Source: Xiphophorus maculatus (Eukaryota > Chordata > Actinopteri > Cyprinodontiformes > Poeciliidae). Taken from it: a DNA stretch of 64,000 nt. Positions 9,639 to 43,500 of this stretch are shown here, one piece after another. The notes under the pieces are model-generated. The model saw only the letters and a program-made list of their open reading frames with translations. It was not told the origin of the DNA and searched no databases. Location of the stretch: NCBI RefSeq assembly GCF_002775205.1, contig NC_036464.1, positions 8,301,291 to 8,365,290 of the forward strand, in the 5' to 3' direction. A program made the translations under genes and the position numbers. Numbering within the stretch: the first letter of the stretch is position 1; each line of letters starts with the position of its first letter.

Positions 9639-12226
9639 TCATTCGTGATCTGCTGCTGTATCTCCTGGACAATTAGAAGCCAGGTCCTCCTCATCTGCAG
9701 AAAGTTAACATATGCATGAGCAAAAGAGCATAAAACAGACAGAAATCTTATGATGGTTTCACCCTTACCATTATATGTGGTTCCACACCATAAGCAGTAA
9801 AAATGGACTCCTCGTAAATAGGATGTAATAATTTCCAATTTATCAGAGGGCTGTAAGAGAGACCAAAACAGCTGAAGGTAATATAATGGTACATTTAACA
9901 GCAAATACATTAATGACATTGGTATGGAGCATATATTTCATATGGTAACACTGGGATTTTATCCTAAAATAAATACCAACATTTAGCTCTGGAATTTCTT
10001 CCTCTTCATCCTCCTCTTCAACAGGATCTTCCTCATCATCACCATCATCTTTGGGCCAGTACCAGGGTTCTCTGGGAGCAGTTATGCCCTGAGACAAAAA
10101 CATACCTCATGTGTAAGAAGAAAATCTACACAACAATGAAGAGTTACTTTAATAGTTAGTAAAATGATAATGAGATTTTTCTTCAAAAAGTATATTCCCC
10201 TTCTTCTTTTTTTATGTATTCTCATCTAAAATGAGGGCTGACCAAGGCAAGCATTAATCAGAGAAACAACCAAGAGGAGCTGCAAAGATCCACAGCTCAG
10301 GTGGAATGGAAACAGCTGTCAAAAGTGCCATTTGCAAATCTGACCTTTGTGGCAAAGTGGAAACTTACGTTTAAAAAGAGTTGTAAGAATTTTCATTAGA
10401 AGTTTGTTACAAGTCATGCCGGAAAAGACTAAATTTCAACCTTTTGACCTACATACAACAGGATATTACAACTAGACTGTGATCACACCGTTGTGATGGT
10501 GGGACCTGGTGGAGAAAGCATTATGCTGTGAAAATGCTGCTTTTCAACAGGGAAATATATTTGTCTGAATTATTTATCTGATGGTTGGAGCTAAATAAAG
10601 GAAGAAAGCCTTTTTAGAGGCTGCAAACACTTGAAACTGGGGTGGAGATTTAACTTTCTGTATGACAACAACCCTCAAGATGCAGGAAGAGCTGTAATTA
10701 CATGATTAGGTCAAAGCATAAGCATATAATTCGCTGTAATGTGACAAAATGTTAAATGACTTATTTGCAAGGAACTATATACTCAAATTTCTTCTAACCT
10801 TCTGATTGTCAAGCTGCTCGCAAGACCGCTGACTCCTCCTCAGGTCTCCTTCAATCTTCCGCTCTTCTCTCTCTGTTCTGACTCTTGACCTGAAGTGTGT
10901 TGCAAACACAGAAAATAAAACAGCTCTACTGTAAGTAGGGAGGCTCCTCAGGGACATCTCAAATGCTCTTGCAAGCTTCACCTAAAATCCTCCAGAGACT
11001 TGGCCTCGTTCTGCTGTTTGGCTCGAACTTTCTGCCGATAATGGTGGAGTTCCTCCTCAGCTTTTCTTTTTTTCATCTCTTCAAGACCAATACCCCCTCT
11101 GTCTGATGGATCAGTAATAGAAACCTCAATAAATAACAAATTGTACACATCAGCACAGTGTGATATAAAAAATGAACAGCTTACCTGCTTTAATACTTAG
11201 AGGAATCGGATCAACCCTTCCTGCTCCTGAAGACACATAAGATGGAGACATTACATTTGATTCAAGAGCCTAATCTTGAAAAGAGAAAATTATTAGAAAA
11301 GATTATACTTACCCTCTTTTCCAAGGCCTTGGCCAGCTTTGTAACCCATCTTTTGAAGAAGTGCAAAGCCCTTGTTCTGATTGCTGATGGAGCTCTGTAA
11401 AGCTGCTTCTCGGCTTTCCTTCTCCTGCTCCTTGTAGCTCTTCTGACGGTTCTGGATATTCTTCTCCTTTTGTTTTTCATCCTTTCTGATGGCTTCCTTC
11501 ACCCTCCTCACCATGTTGACTCCTGGCTTCACATCCTGACTATAAACAGGAAAAACATAGAGAACAGAAACAATTGGCAGATAATTTCTCTATTAATATT
11601 TTAAATGAGCATGAGGGGTGCTTACTTTCACTAGGCTGGCAGCAAAAGAAGAGAATACAAAATATTTTTGTACTTACAGGAGCCAGAAATGTTTACCCAA
11701 GAGAGATGTTAATTCAAAATAATATTACTCAAATAAAAGTAAAAAGTATGGTACAAACTACTAATAAAATATTTTTTCCAAAAGTTACTTATGTAAATGT
11801 AAATAGTTACTTCCTCTGGGGTAATAACACAGAGGCCCTTTCTCCAACAGAATTACTCAACTAAGATGCTGATTTTAATATTATATTCAGCACCTAACAA
11901 ACAGGCAGATTTTTCTACATTGAGCTAAATTCCTGGGATGATAAATTTATATATTATTTTATATATTTATTCTTTTAGCTACAACCGTTTTGTTGAAACC
12001 TGTTGAGTTTACTTTTGTAAATGAAGGTAATTAATTAAATTCAATAAAGAAATACTTCTTTAATTCTATATTTATCACTTGTATACTGCTGAAAATTGCT
12101 ATCATTACATAATTTACAATATCTTGCTAGGTAGCTACATATCTTCGTTATTTCGATAGAAATATAAACTGCTTACATTTTACTGAGGAATGCATCCGAC
12201 ATATAATCTTCTTCCTCGTCCGACAT
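9639..12226 (-). CDS. gpatch11: G-patch domain-containing protein 11 (CCDC75), complete, 8 exons, 258 aa
   Basis: A small nuclear protein with a G-patch, a glycine-rich motif that activates DEAH helicases, and a C-terminal DUF4187 segment; the vertebrate protein has also been linked to kinetochores. Exons in reading order: 12177-12226, 11313-11539, 11185-11226, 10982-11102, 10799-10889, 9981-10088, 9769-9850, 9639-9694. They sum to 777 nt with matching phases. An acidic N terminus (MSDEEEDYMSD) leads to a charged coiled-coil-like helix (about 20-65), then the G-patch (about 71-117, GFALLQKMGY and GQGLGK). Next come the basic stretch GDLRRSQR, an acidic run (about 190-210), and a cysteine cluster CLWC (232-235) with NCPG (248-251). 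The C terminus closely matches the human protein. The donor after exon 6 (GTTGGT) is weak, but only it keeps the frame. Confidence 0.95.
10230..10690 (-). repeat. Tc1-like transposon fragment in gpatch11 intron 5
   Basis: On the minus strand this reads as the familiar fish Tc1-like internal sequence, including CACCTGAGCTGTGGATC and the phrase for the AGCATAATGC segment. It is inverted relative to the fragment at 8118. It is degenerate, with no frame. Confidence 0.55.
11615..11840. repeat. Interspersed repeat copy A (TTACTCAAATAAAAGTAAAAAGTA family) in gpatch11 intron 1
   Basis: The run TTACTCAAATAAAAGTAAAA is the reverse complement of the TTTTACTTTTACTTGAGTAA motif in the repeat at 38563. 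Both belong to a common teleost repeat family with GGTGGGTAGTAAC termini. This copy is truncated. Confidence 0.5.
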
Positions 12227-12585
12227 TGCGAATTGCAGAAAAAATGTAGTACAATTAAAACTAAAGAGAGAATCAGCTTAAACAAATGCTCGCTGGTTAA
12301 TTTTGTTGCTCCCCCTGTGTTTGGTTCGTTCGTAGAAAATTTCCGACCAGCTACAAGGAACCCATGTGTCAATAGTTCCACCCTTTAAAACACATAATTA
12401 TAGAAAATGTATTAATACACACCATATATAATTAAAGTTTAATACAAAGCAAAAGTTGTAAAACTTTCTTTTGTCAATTGCACGAATATTTATCAGTGGT
12501 TGTTTGCATAGTTTCCCACCGGAAGTACTTGTTTGCAACGCCGCTGATATTTTGTCGTCATTCATCCTGGATCATCGAAACACAG
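12227..12585. promoter_or_regulatory. Compact bidirectional promoter of gpatch11 and heatr5b
   Basis: The gpatch11 ATG (minus, 12226) and the apparent heatr5b non-coding exon (ending in the donor at 12585/12586, CACAG|GTAGTA) lie only about 350 bp apart, head to head. The stretch CACCGGAAGTACTTGTTTGC around 12518 contains CCGGAAGT, a perfect ETS/GABP site typical of housekeeping bidirectional promoters. No TATA box is obvious. The transcription starts are inferred. Confidence 0.6.
12535..12585 (+). other. heatr5b: heatr5b non-coding first exon (5' UTR)
   Basis: Sequence before a good donor (CACAG|GTAGTA at 12586) upstream of the coding exon, whose acceptor ends at 14381. The coding exon has a 28-nt 5' untranslated leader (14382-14409), so a separate upstream exon is required. 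The 5' boundary is not known. Confidence 0.5.
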
Positions 12586-13479
12586 GTAGTATTTGTATTT
12601 TAGCGATATTTAGCTTACATTTTAGCATGCTGTTGTTGATGTCGTGTTTTATAGGATATATGGGAGTTGTGATAGACTTCAGAAAACATCTTAAAGCCCC
12701 GGTTAACGCCGTGTTACCGGAGTTCAGCTTGTTCCTCATAGGAATCAGCTAGCTAGCTGAGGTTGCTACAAACAGCTAAAAAGTGACAGCGACTGTCAAA
12801 GCACAAAACAACCCAAAAAGTAATGTGTTACTGCTTCTAAGCTTTACTTTTATGAAGCACAGACGCCATGTAAATGAAGCTAAGTGTCCGAGAAATGATA
12901 GACATTTTGAGCTCATTTAACCGGCTTATTTTATTTATAGCCTGTTCAGATCAGTTTATATGACGCCAAATCAACGTAAATCTCAAGGTTTAACAAAACA
13001 AAAAATTTTGTTTAGGACATACATGAGCAAATTTCATTCAATTCAATCCAATTAATTACAACATGATGCAGTCACATCAAGAATCACACGGAATTAAAAA
13101 ATGTAGCTAGTTATAATGCAGTTCAAAGTCAGGAGATCATAAAACACCAATTTGTAAAAAATGATCAAAGGAAGCCCAGTAGATTGCATTGAGTCACTTA
13201 TTTCATAGAAATCCCTCATCCTAAGCATGCATGTGGCAACAGAGGAGAGAAACCACTCCCTTTTAACAGGAACCCCCAGTAGAACCAGATTCAACCTGAG
13301 CTGTTGCAAGCAGCTAGATGTTGAAAGAGCCAGAAGCAGACATAGGAGAAAAACAGAGTAGCTCTGGGTCAGGAGTTCTCTTTATGGAAAAAGAAACACA
13401 GTAAGGCTGCAGTACATCAGCAAAACATACAATATGGACAAACGTTGAATGTTGCGATGATGATGTGACATTATACTGG

Positions 13480-14150
13480 AGTGTTGACATGGGCCAGTAT
13501 GAGAACTACCACAGCTTTATGATATTACTGTATTTACACCAACGTCTCTAACAAAAAAGTGCAAAAATAATCTAATTGCTTTTGTTTAAAAAAAGAAAAG
13601 CTGCAACTATTCCTAAAACACTGACCCATTGATGCAGACCAGTTGGCAACTTGGTGCAAAAGGCCTTTGCTAGGGGCACATTGACTGTTGTAAGACGAAA
13701 CAAATGACTTTCTGATTGCAAGACAACTACTCTACTCAATGTTCCACAGTCAACCCAGTTTTTACCATTATAATAATTTTATTTAGAACATTTCTGGTCA
13801 TTTCAATGTGGTAATAAGGTAGAATCACCACTTTCTGCTGCTAAACAGACATGGTGCTCAAATTTGACTAACTGTAGTTTAAAACCAGTTATCTTACAAA
13901 GAGAGTTGACTGGCTTCCCTGCAGCATGATGCTGCCACTACCATATTTTATTGTTCATTTTCACACTATGACCATCAATGTTTGTTTTTGAACTGGAAAA
14001 AAATTATTGTGTTGTAAAATATAGGAGCCCTCATTTCACAGTAATAAGTGGGAGGAGAGCAGTCCTGCTTTACGCTTTCCTCCATAAAACAGGAGGAAAC
14101 TCCAGTCACTCTGGGCTTTTCTCTGACATTTCATTGAGAGGTCTTTAAAC
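13480..14150. repeat. Tc1-like transposon relics in heatr5b 5' UTR intron
   Basis: Contains CAGCATGATGCTGCCACTACC near 13921, a hallmark phrase of fish Tc1-like internal sequence, plus flanking recognisable pieces. It is broken and non-coding. The rest of the 12586-14381 intron shows nothing I can name. Confidence 0.5.
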
Positions 14151-14409
14151 ACTTTCATCCTTTTGGTGGTTTTGGAACATTAACTTGCTAAGACGCCTGT
14201 TTACCTTGGTATTTGTAATGCCTTTATATGCAAGACTTAACAGGGTAGCAATTAAAAGAAGCTGGAAGTTTCATAATGTGACTTTTCCATTTTGTTTCAT
14301 TTTATTTTCTGAGATTCTAGCTAAATTACCAAATAGGCAGAAAATTGGCATTTTATGCTGACAATGTACACTTTCTAGCAGACGAGGGTGAACAGTGCTG
14401 ATCCTCACC

Positions 14410-35843
<21,434 letters not shown>

Positions 35844-36640
35844 ACACATCAATGTACTCTACCCTCTCAAAAGAGTTTATGCTGTCTGTCTTTGTATTTT
35901 CCCTGATGACATTGTACTACTTACCGTATCTGCTATTCATTACAGTTTGTTAAATGTATTTATTTATTCTTCATCTCAACTTTGTATTAAAGTATCCTTA
36001 GTCTAAATGGTAATTTGTAAATAGCATCAAAGAAACCTTTGAATGTTCACTTTAGAAAGCTTACTTTAACATCTCAAGTTTTTATTTAATGAATGTATCA
36101 CATCCAGACTTGACTTTTTCCCCTGTGATTAATATCATTTAAAGGCTTAGGTTCAGCCATGTTGTTTCTCTTTAGCGATTTTCTCCACCATTTGATAGTT
36201 ATGCTTTCTCACAGATGTAATTTTATGTATTTGATAAATTTGTGCAGTATGTCACATTCAGGTCTGCTGATTTCCATCAGTTGTTTTAGCTTTTATTTTT
36301 TACTCTTAGTTGTGGAATCCAGAAAACAATAGAATAAAATGAGAATATATATATATATATATATGCAGTATATATATACTGTATATATATCACTTTATTG
36401 AGCCAGATTTGAGATTTTGCAAAATTTCTTAAAATGCTGTATTTCTTTTGCTAATAATAGGTGTTGCGGATATTTTGACATTTAATGTTTTTGTTTCAGA
36501 TTGCATTAACTGTTTTGTCCATGAAGGAATTTTAACCCTCTTTATTATTTACTGCTGGTAATCATGTAAACATTAATTGCTTACTTTATCATTTTTGGGA
36601 AATTTGAATAAAGTTTCTTTCACTCATTTCTGTTTCTAAA
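35844..36640 (+). other. heatr5b: heatr5b 3' UTR and polyadenylation signals
   Basis: AT-rich sequence after the stop codon. AATAAA occurs at 36333-36338 and at 36607-36612; the second is followed by T-rich sequence and is a good candidate for the main 3' end. An AT microsatellite lies between them. Confidence 0.55.
36345..36390. repeat. AT microsatellite with internal palindrome
   Basis: (AT)10 at 36345-36364, then the 16-bp perfect palindrome CAGTATATATATACTG at 36366-36381, then more AT. It lies in the heatr5b 3' untranslated region. Confidence 0.9.
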
Positions 36641-37590
36641 ATTTGATCGACTTCACATTATTATTATTATTAGTCCAGAAAATAATTAACTGAATTGTAA
36701 AGAAATATAAGAAAAAAATATACTAGAGTAAGGAGGAAGAATGAAGAGGCGTGGAATCCATGTTAGTTAAGGTGAAGCATGACGTTTCCACAGCAGGTGA
36801 GAAAGCCATGTCATCTGCTGATGTTGCTCCACTGTGTTTTATTAAGTCCAAAGTCAACACAGCCTTCTACCAAAAGAATTTAAGAGCATTTCATGCTTCC
36901 TTTTGCTAACAATATATACAAAGAGGATGATTTACATAAAACAAACTGGGCTTTGTAAACATGACAGCAGAGCCACTGGCTGATTACCTAAATCCCACGC
37001 CACACAAAATTCTGAGTGCTTCTCAGTAGGCTTGGATTTCAGTATTCCAATTATTTTTCTCTTCATCTAATGCAATAATCGGATTTTCTGGAAAAATACT
37101 TTTGAAATGTTTAACTAGCTGGAAGTCATAATCGTGTAAACTTAACAGAAAACTTGTCACACGTGTGATTTCACCTTTGAAGACTGAAAAGATTTTAGAT
37201 ATTCAAATTTGAGAGGCGCCTTTATAGTTAATATTAAAAAATTAATTTCCATTTTAATTATTCATTTCTATATATGTATGCTTATTTATTAAATTGTGAT
37301 ACATTTGACCCTCATTAAATTACGCCGTTGAAATAGATTTAGCTACTTCCTGTGAGTGTGATATCCGGATAGTCCGGTGAACGAATCGAACGTCCCTATC
37401 AGTCTGTGGGCGTGGTCTGCTGCTGTCGTCACTGGATGACAGCTAGCTGTCAGAAAGTGAGTTCATTCCCCGAGTCGAGTAGACGGAGCGTTGTCGATAG
37501 TTTTTATTTTTCTTTTCTTTTGCTATTCCTATTGACATCTAAGTACATCGAATCGGCAAGAACGGATCAACCTCTTCACCGAGCCCGGCC
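36641..37590 (+). promoter_or_regulatory. heatr5b-strn intergenic region and strn promoter/5' UTR
   Basis: From 36641 to about 37300 the sequence is AT-rich with nothing I can name. From about 37350 it becomes CpG-rich and continues so into the first exon and the start of intron 1 (to about 37990), as expected of a CpG-island promoter. GTGGGCGTGG at about 37406 resembles a GC/KLF box. The transcription start is not determined. Confidence 0.55.
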
Positions 37591-40500
37591 ATGGACGAAC
37601 AGGCAGGGCCCGGCGTGTTCTTCAACAACAATAACAACTCTGTTTTAGCCGGCGGTGGGAAAGGACCGCTGCCCGATGGCGACGCTGGGGAGGCGGCCAG
37701 GGCGCAGTACAGCATCCCGGGGATCTTGCACTTCCTGCAGCACGAATGGGCCCGTTTCGAAGTAGAGAGGGCACAATGGGAGGTGGAGCGGGCCGAGTTG
37801 CAGGTGAAAAACGCTTCAGCACACGTCACGTAGTTTTGTCACTGATGATCGTTTGGCTGATTTGTGTGTTTTATATCCCGCTGAGTTTCTCTGTTTGATT
37901 GTTCTGGTGACCAAGCTAGCTCGTTAGCTCAGTTAGCTAGAGGCGCTGCAGCGCCCTCTAACCCCCGTTCCAGCTGCACGACGGCTGTTTCCGATCTCTT
38001 TACGCTCTTAAACATCTAAACCTGCCAGATATTTAGTAGACGTGCTTTAGAAATTACTAATATTAAAGAAATGTCACAACAAAAACCGTAATTACAGCTA
38101 ATTGCGGTCAGACTAGTTATTGTATAGCAAGGTAAGACGGATTCCCTTCCTTTATATATTATACTTAAACGTATTGGACGTCGCCTAAATGCATTTTATG
38201 TGCTAATTATTAGTAAAAATCATAGAATAAACAAAAATAACACACTTTTACGGTGTTCGGATTTATTTGTGAGCCGTCTTTTACTGTTCTTGACAGTGCG
38301 TGAATCAGGAGTCAGGATTGTTTATAAAGCTAGCTTCCAAGCTACTGCCACTCCTGAAGAGAGGATACTGTCCTGATGGTCTTTTGTACAAGTTTTCTTC
38401 CATTTCATCCCTGCATAAATGCAGCATACTGTGTATTTATACTAAGGCTAACAGATGCTTTATCACGTTTTTCTTCCTTTTAACGAAATGGTGTAAACTA
38501 GTAGTTTTTGTATAATAAATTAGATTGACCTGAGTGGTCGTAGTTTGGGAAGCCTGGTTTGGACAGAGGTGGGTAGTAACTCGTTATTACATTTACTTGT
38601 GCTTTTAGGAGTAATTTTATTACACCATACTTTTTACTTTTACTTGAGTAATATTATTAAGCATTGTTGTTCTTGCTTGCGTAAAATCTGTTTGTTCTTC
38701 ATTAAATTAAGAACAATGTCTTGTTTTATACACAAGCTTTATTGTTCTGTTGTTGTTTTCTATCTGCTGAGCCATTTGTTCCATTTGGAGATCAGTACAC
38801 AGTACAGTAAACACTATATAATGCCTTTACCCTGTTCTAACATTATCTACTGTGAGTATTGGTTTTCTAAGTTTTACATTGAACATTTTTTAATTAGAAA
38901 ACATTTTTTCCTGCCTAAATTCATTTTATGATTATTTGTTTGTGGGTTTTCTCGCCAGAATGTGAGAAAAAAAATATGTTTTTCTTTCTGAAGACATCAT
39001 CTGTTACTCTGTGCTTACATAGTCCTATGCCAAAATATTTTCTTATTCTTTTTATAAAAATATCTTGGATGACTACTTTTTACTTCAGTAAAAATATACT
39101 GGAGTAGTGCTATTTTTATTTGAATGTAATCAAATTTTTTCTATTGCCAATATTTATTGAAATAAAAGGGACAAAAGAAAAGAAGTGTATAAAGTATCCT
39201 GCAGTTAGAATCCAAGCGACAAAAGTCCGAAGTTTCTCACCAACTCGGAAGGCAAAACCCCACATGGCTGCAACATATTCAAAGTATACCTGCAATAACA
39301 AACTCTTTATTTGTCTGTCATGAATGTCTGCTAGTGGTTGTGTTGCTGTGGTGTTTCAGATGCTGAAAAATAAACTGTTATTGTCCCGGTTGTTTAGTAT
39401 AGGGGTTAGGAAATATATTATTTCCAGACCAGAATAATAACCATAATAAATAATTTGTGATAATATTTGCAATCCTCAAAAACTGACAGCATGGTTGGGA
39501 TTGTTGTACTTTGATCTGACTAATGGAAGTCAGTTAATTTGAAAACATCATTGAATTCAATTACTATCTGCTCTTTGATGGTACAGCTGTACCAATTAAT
39601 GTAGCTTGTGTAATGAAGTAGCTTATTTGATAATGGGTATGTTTAATGTCATTGTACGATAGCCGAATAGTAGCGATGACTGATGAATATTTACATATTT
39701 TATGTCAAAAAGAATCTTATCACCTGTCCCTACTTGTTCTTGGCTCATTGTTAATAACTTTACAGCTGTGTTTAGAAAAGTCTGGAAGACCATAGAGTTC
39801 TTACACATTTATTATATGTGATTTGTTTTTTTTTACAAATGAAAAAACAAATCACAGATCACAAAACTGTGATAAATAATCTTTATGTGCCATAGATTCA
39901 TATGGTCCAAATGTGATAAATATAAATGTTATAGGTATTGTAATGGAGTCAATCTAAAGTAGAATGGATATGAAAAACATAAATACTATTGGAAAATTCA
40001 AACCCAGACTAGCAAATAACGGGCTAATAAATGACAGAAATGAAGTGATAAAACAATTGTTGACTTTTATGTTGAAGCTGTAGTTAACAGTATTTTTTTT
40101 TACAAATAACTTTTAACACCATGCTACTTACATAATTGAATAAAAATAAAAGCATTTACCAGTTTTTCTGTGTCCAATTTGATATGAAACTCTTTATTCA
40201 AATGTCCTAAATGTTATGAAGGCTTCTGATGAAAAAGATACAGAAATATTCAGCTGGAAATGTATGAAATTTTAACATTACTTTGACTTTGCCTTTAAAA
40301 CACCATCAAATAGAAAGCCATGTTGGAAAGCCAAATAGAAAGGTGGATTAACATTTAGGTTCAACCTGTTCTGTGATGCGTGGAGCATCAGATGGTAATG
40401 CCCTACTAATGTGCAAGCAGGTGCAAAGAAAATGCTTTGCACTAATGGTGTCAATCATAGCCTAAAAAAAAAAGAAATGTCTAGAAAATGAAAATGAAGT

Positions 40501-43500
40501 TGGGGAAACTCTGGAGTTTCTTCCTGATGAAGCAAAAACAATCTATATAATATATCATGTTCATACAGAACCTTTAACAGCTAAAAATTACAAAGCGCTT
40601 CATAACAACAGAGCATAGAAATTAATTCATACAGATTATTAAAAACATATTTAATGAGACAGGTTATCTCTTGTCTTTTTTTCCCCTGTTAGTTCTCACT
40701 AAGATTAATGGCGTTACAGATAATTAGCACCAACATTCTTCTCAACACCACTTCATCAGCTTTCGTGCTAATGGTGGAACCTGTCCCGCAATTTGAGAAC
40801 CGTGGCATCCTTTGTCAGGGTTTAGCTTTATTCCAATATATTATTTAAAACCTTGATTTCTCTTTTGTTTTTTCTTTCGACTTTTGACCCAGTTGTAATT
40901 GTGCCTTTTCTGGATCCCAGACGACAGAACACATCACCCGGCAGCGAGGGAGACACTGCATTGTTTGTACGTTGATGACGTATGCCACGTTTTGACTCAG
41001 CCTCATGCAGCACTTTCAGGCTGGCTGCTGTAACTCTGCTTCCTGTCTGCTGTCATGAAATGAGCTTATCAGCAGAGCAGTCGCTGCAGCAGCGGCACGG
41101 CTTGGGGAAGGCTGCTACGCGGCTTTGCGGGTAGTTTGTTTGTGGCGGCAAAATGGGGCGCGCTCAGTTTAAATTCTTGCTTTTGTCGCACTAAACCCTG
41201 ACCGTAATTGACTGACTGTAGACCGTTACCAGCGGTTGGCTTTCTCATTATTGCTCTGTAATCCCTCTAACTCTCCTACTGATCCCAGAAGGGACACGTC
41301 TTTTGTCTATTATGGAAATTGGTCTTAGTCACCATTTCCTATCTTTATTTAGCACTTCCTCACAACCGTAGAGCAGGAGCAATGAAGACGGTAAAGCTTC
41401 CTTATGGGCAGTAACCTCGGGCTGCCCTTGAGGAATGCTTACATATACTGCACGTCTGTATAGAAGACGTTGGTGGATTAACATTTAGTGATGAATAATG
41501 GATGGCTGCATTGGACACCGTAATGGACGATGCCAAGCAGCATTGTAGTTTTTTTTTTTGTTTTTTTTGCTCACTACTTCCTGCAGCCACATCCGATGCC
41601 CTCCTACTTTGCTACGTTAGAGTCTGAGCTGATGTGTTGTGCTTGTTAAAAGCTGCTTTTCTTTTAAAATTAGTGCTTGTATTGTCAAACAGCTAAAGGT
41701 GTCTCAAAGCAGCTCGCTTGTAGAAATGTTGCTCAACCAGCCTGTTAACTGGAGCTGCGGGGGGGGGGGGGGGGGGGGGGGCACTCCTCTTTACCAGGGA
41801 GGGCACAGAAACCTGTCGCCTTGCCATTTCTCAGTAACTCATTCATGATTAAACTCCATAGGTGGGATCTTTTCCTATCAGCTCACAGGCAAGAGCTGTA
41901 ACTTGTAGTTGCAACTTTGTCCTTGTGATCAAAATAAAAAACTTTGCTGAATATTATTGTTTTCTCTGATACTGAATTGTTTTTTTTCTTGTATAAATAA
42001 GCATAATCAGTGGTTCTGATGGTGCCTGGTCCTTGAGGCTCACTGCCCTGCATGTTTTAGGTGGAACATGCACACCTGCACCTACAGCATACCTTATTTC
42101 AATTGATTCTTGATTAACATTGGTCTAGCTACACTACTTGCAAAAATTAGACACCATATTGACATATTTAATGGAGATAATCCAGTTCAGAGGCCTGGAT
42201 AAGACAGACAAACCAACGTCGGCCCAGCGGAAGAGGGACGCCTTGAATCGAATCTGTTGGTGGTGTGTGGTCAAGTTTCTTTGCTCCTTAAGGGGATAAA
42301 GAAGGGAAACAACAACTCGGTCGAAACAAAAGCTCCCTCTGTTGTTACAGCTCTGTTAATGTTCAAACCTTGGAAATTAACATTTGATTGCTGCATCTCT
42401 ACTGCTCTACTACAACCGTACAGTATAGCAGTAGAGCAGTAGAGATGCAGCTGTTACTAGCTGCATCTCTAATTAAATTGGAGATGCAGCAATCAGAGAT
42501 TTGTGGCCTCTTTCTTCTCTCTGGGTTTTGTAAGCTTTGACCTGTTTTGAAGAAGTTACAAGAACGACATTCAATGTGTTCTTTCCCCAGTCTTGCTGTT
42601 GCCAAAAAAGCAGTTACTTTAAAACTGGATTTTCTTTTTAAATGTAGAACTTCACATCTTAAACTGTCATTAGTGTCTCGTTTTAGTTCTTAGCACAGCT
42701 AGGATGCATTATCATGAGGATCGTTTGCACAGTTATAGATTGAAGCAGAAATCATTATGAATAATTGTTGTGACTTAAAAATCAAAAATCGGGATTTTCA
42801 ATAAAATCCTAACACAGTACAACAAAACAGTGCAATGAAAATTCAGCATTTGCTGTTTTACTGATTAGTCCCAAGATCTTTTCCAGCCTTGGGTCAGATT
42901 ACGTCCAGTGAAGGCCATCCATCCAGTGTACCTCCTCAGTTCTTTTAGCTTTGGGGAAACCCTTTGCTCCATGGGGGTATCTCCTTGCTCGAGGCGCCCA
43001 TAATCAGACACCAAGAGAAGGTTGAAGGTGACTCAGAGTGCGAGGTGTGGATTTGTCCTTTGCAGTTTGATTCTCCCTCTTAGCTCTGCAGAAAGCTGCA
43101 TGGAGCTCTTTCCCATCATAGTTGTATTTACTTTTTACAAATAGCAAAGCCTGAAGCATAATTATCCCAGTGGTTCAATTGCGTGCATCAAACCATGCAC
43201 ATATGCACACTGTGGCATTCAGAATGGTAGAGGAGGGAGTCACCTTCATTCCTCGGTTGATACCGTGTCCACCCGCACTCTGCGGGTTATTTTTTGCTCT
43301 ATAGCATGCACCTACTGCCTGGCAAAGCTTAAAAAAGGCTCTCGTTTCCTGATTTAAAAATAGCATGGTGGAAGTGCTGGTTTGTCACTATATCCTTGTC
43401 CTCAGATAAGAAGTTACTCCAGCTGATCTAAAATACTCCGGGGACGATAGTGAGTAGTTTTTAAAGGGGTTTTCTTGTACGATGGCCCTCTGGGAGCTGT

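Noticed and set aside
38545..38931. 128-codon open frame in strn intron 1
   Set aside because: It falls inside the GGTGGGTAGTAAC repeat, is rich in Phe/Ile/Leu/Cys as expected from AT-rich non-coding DNA, and shows no domain.
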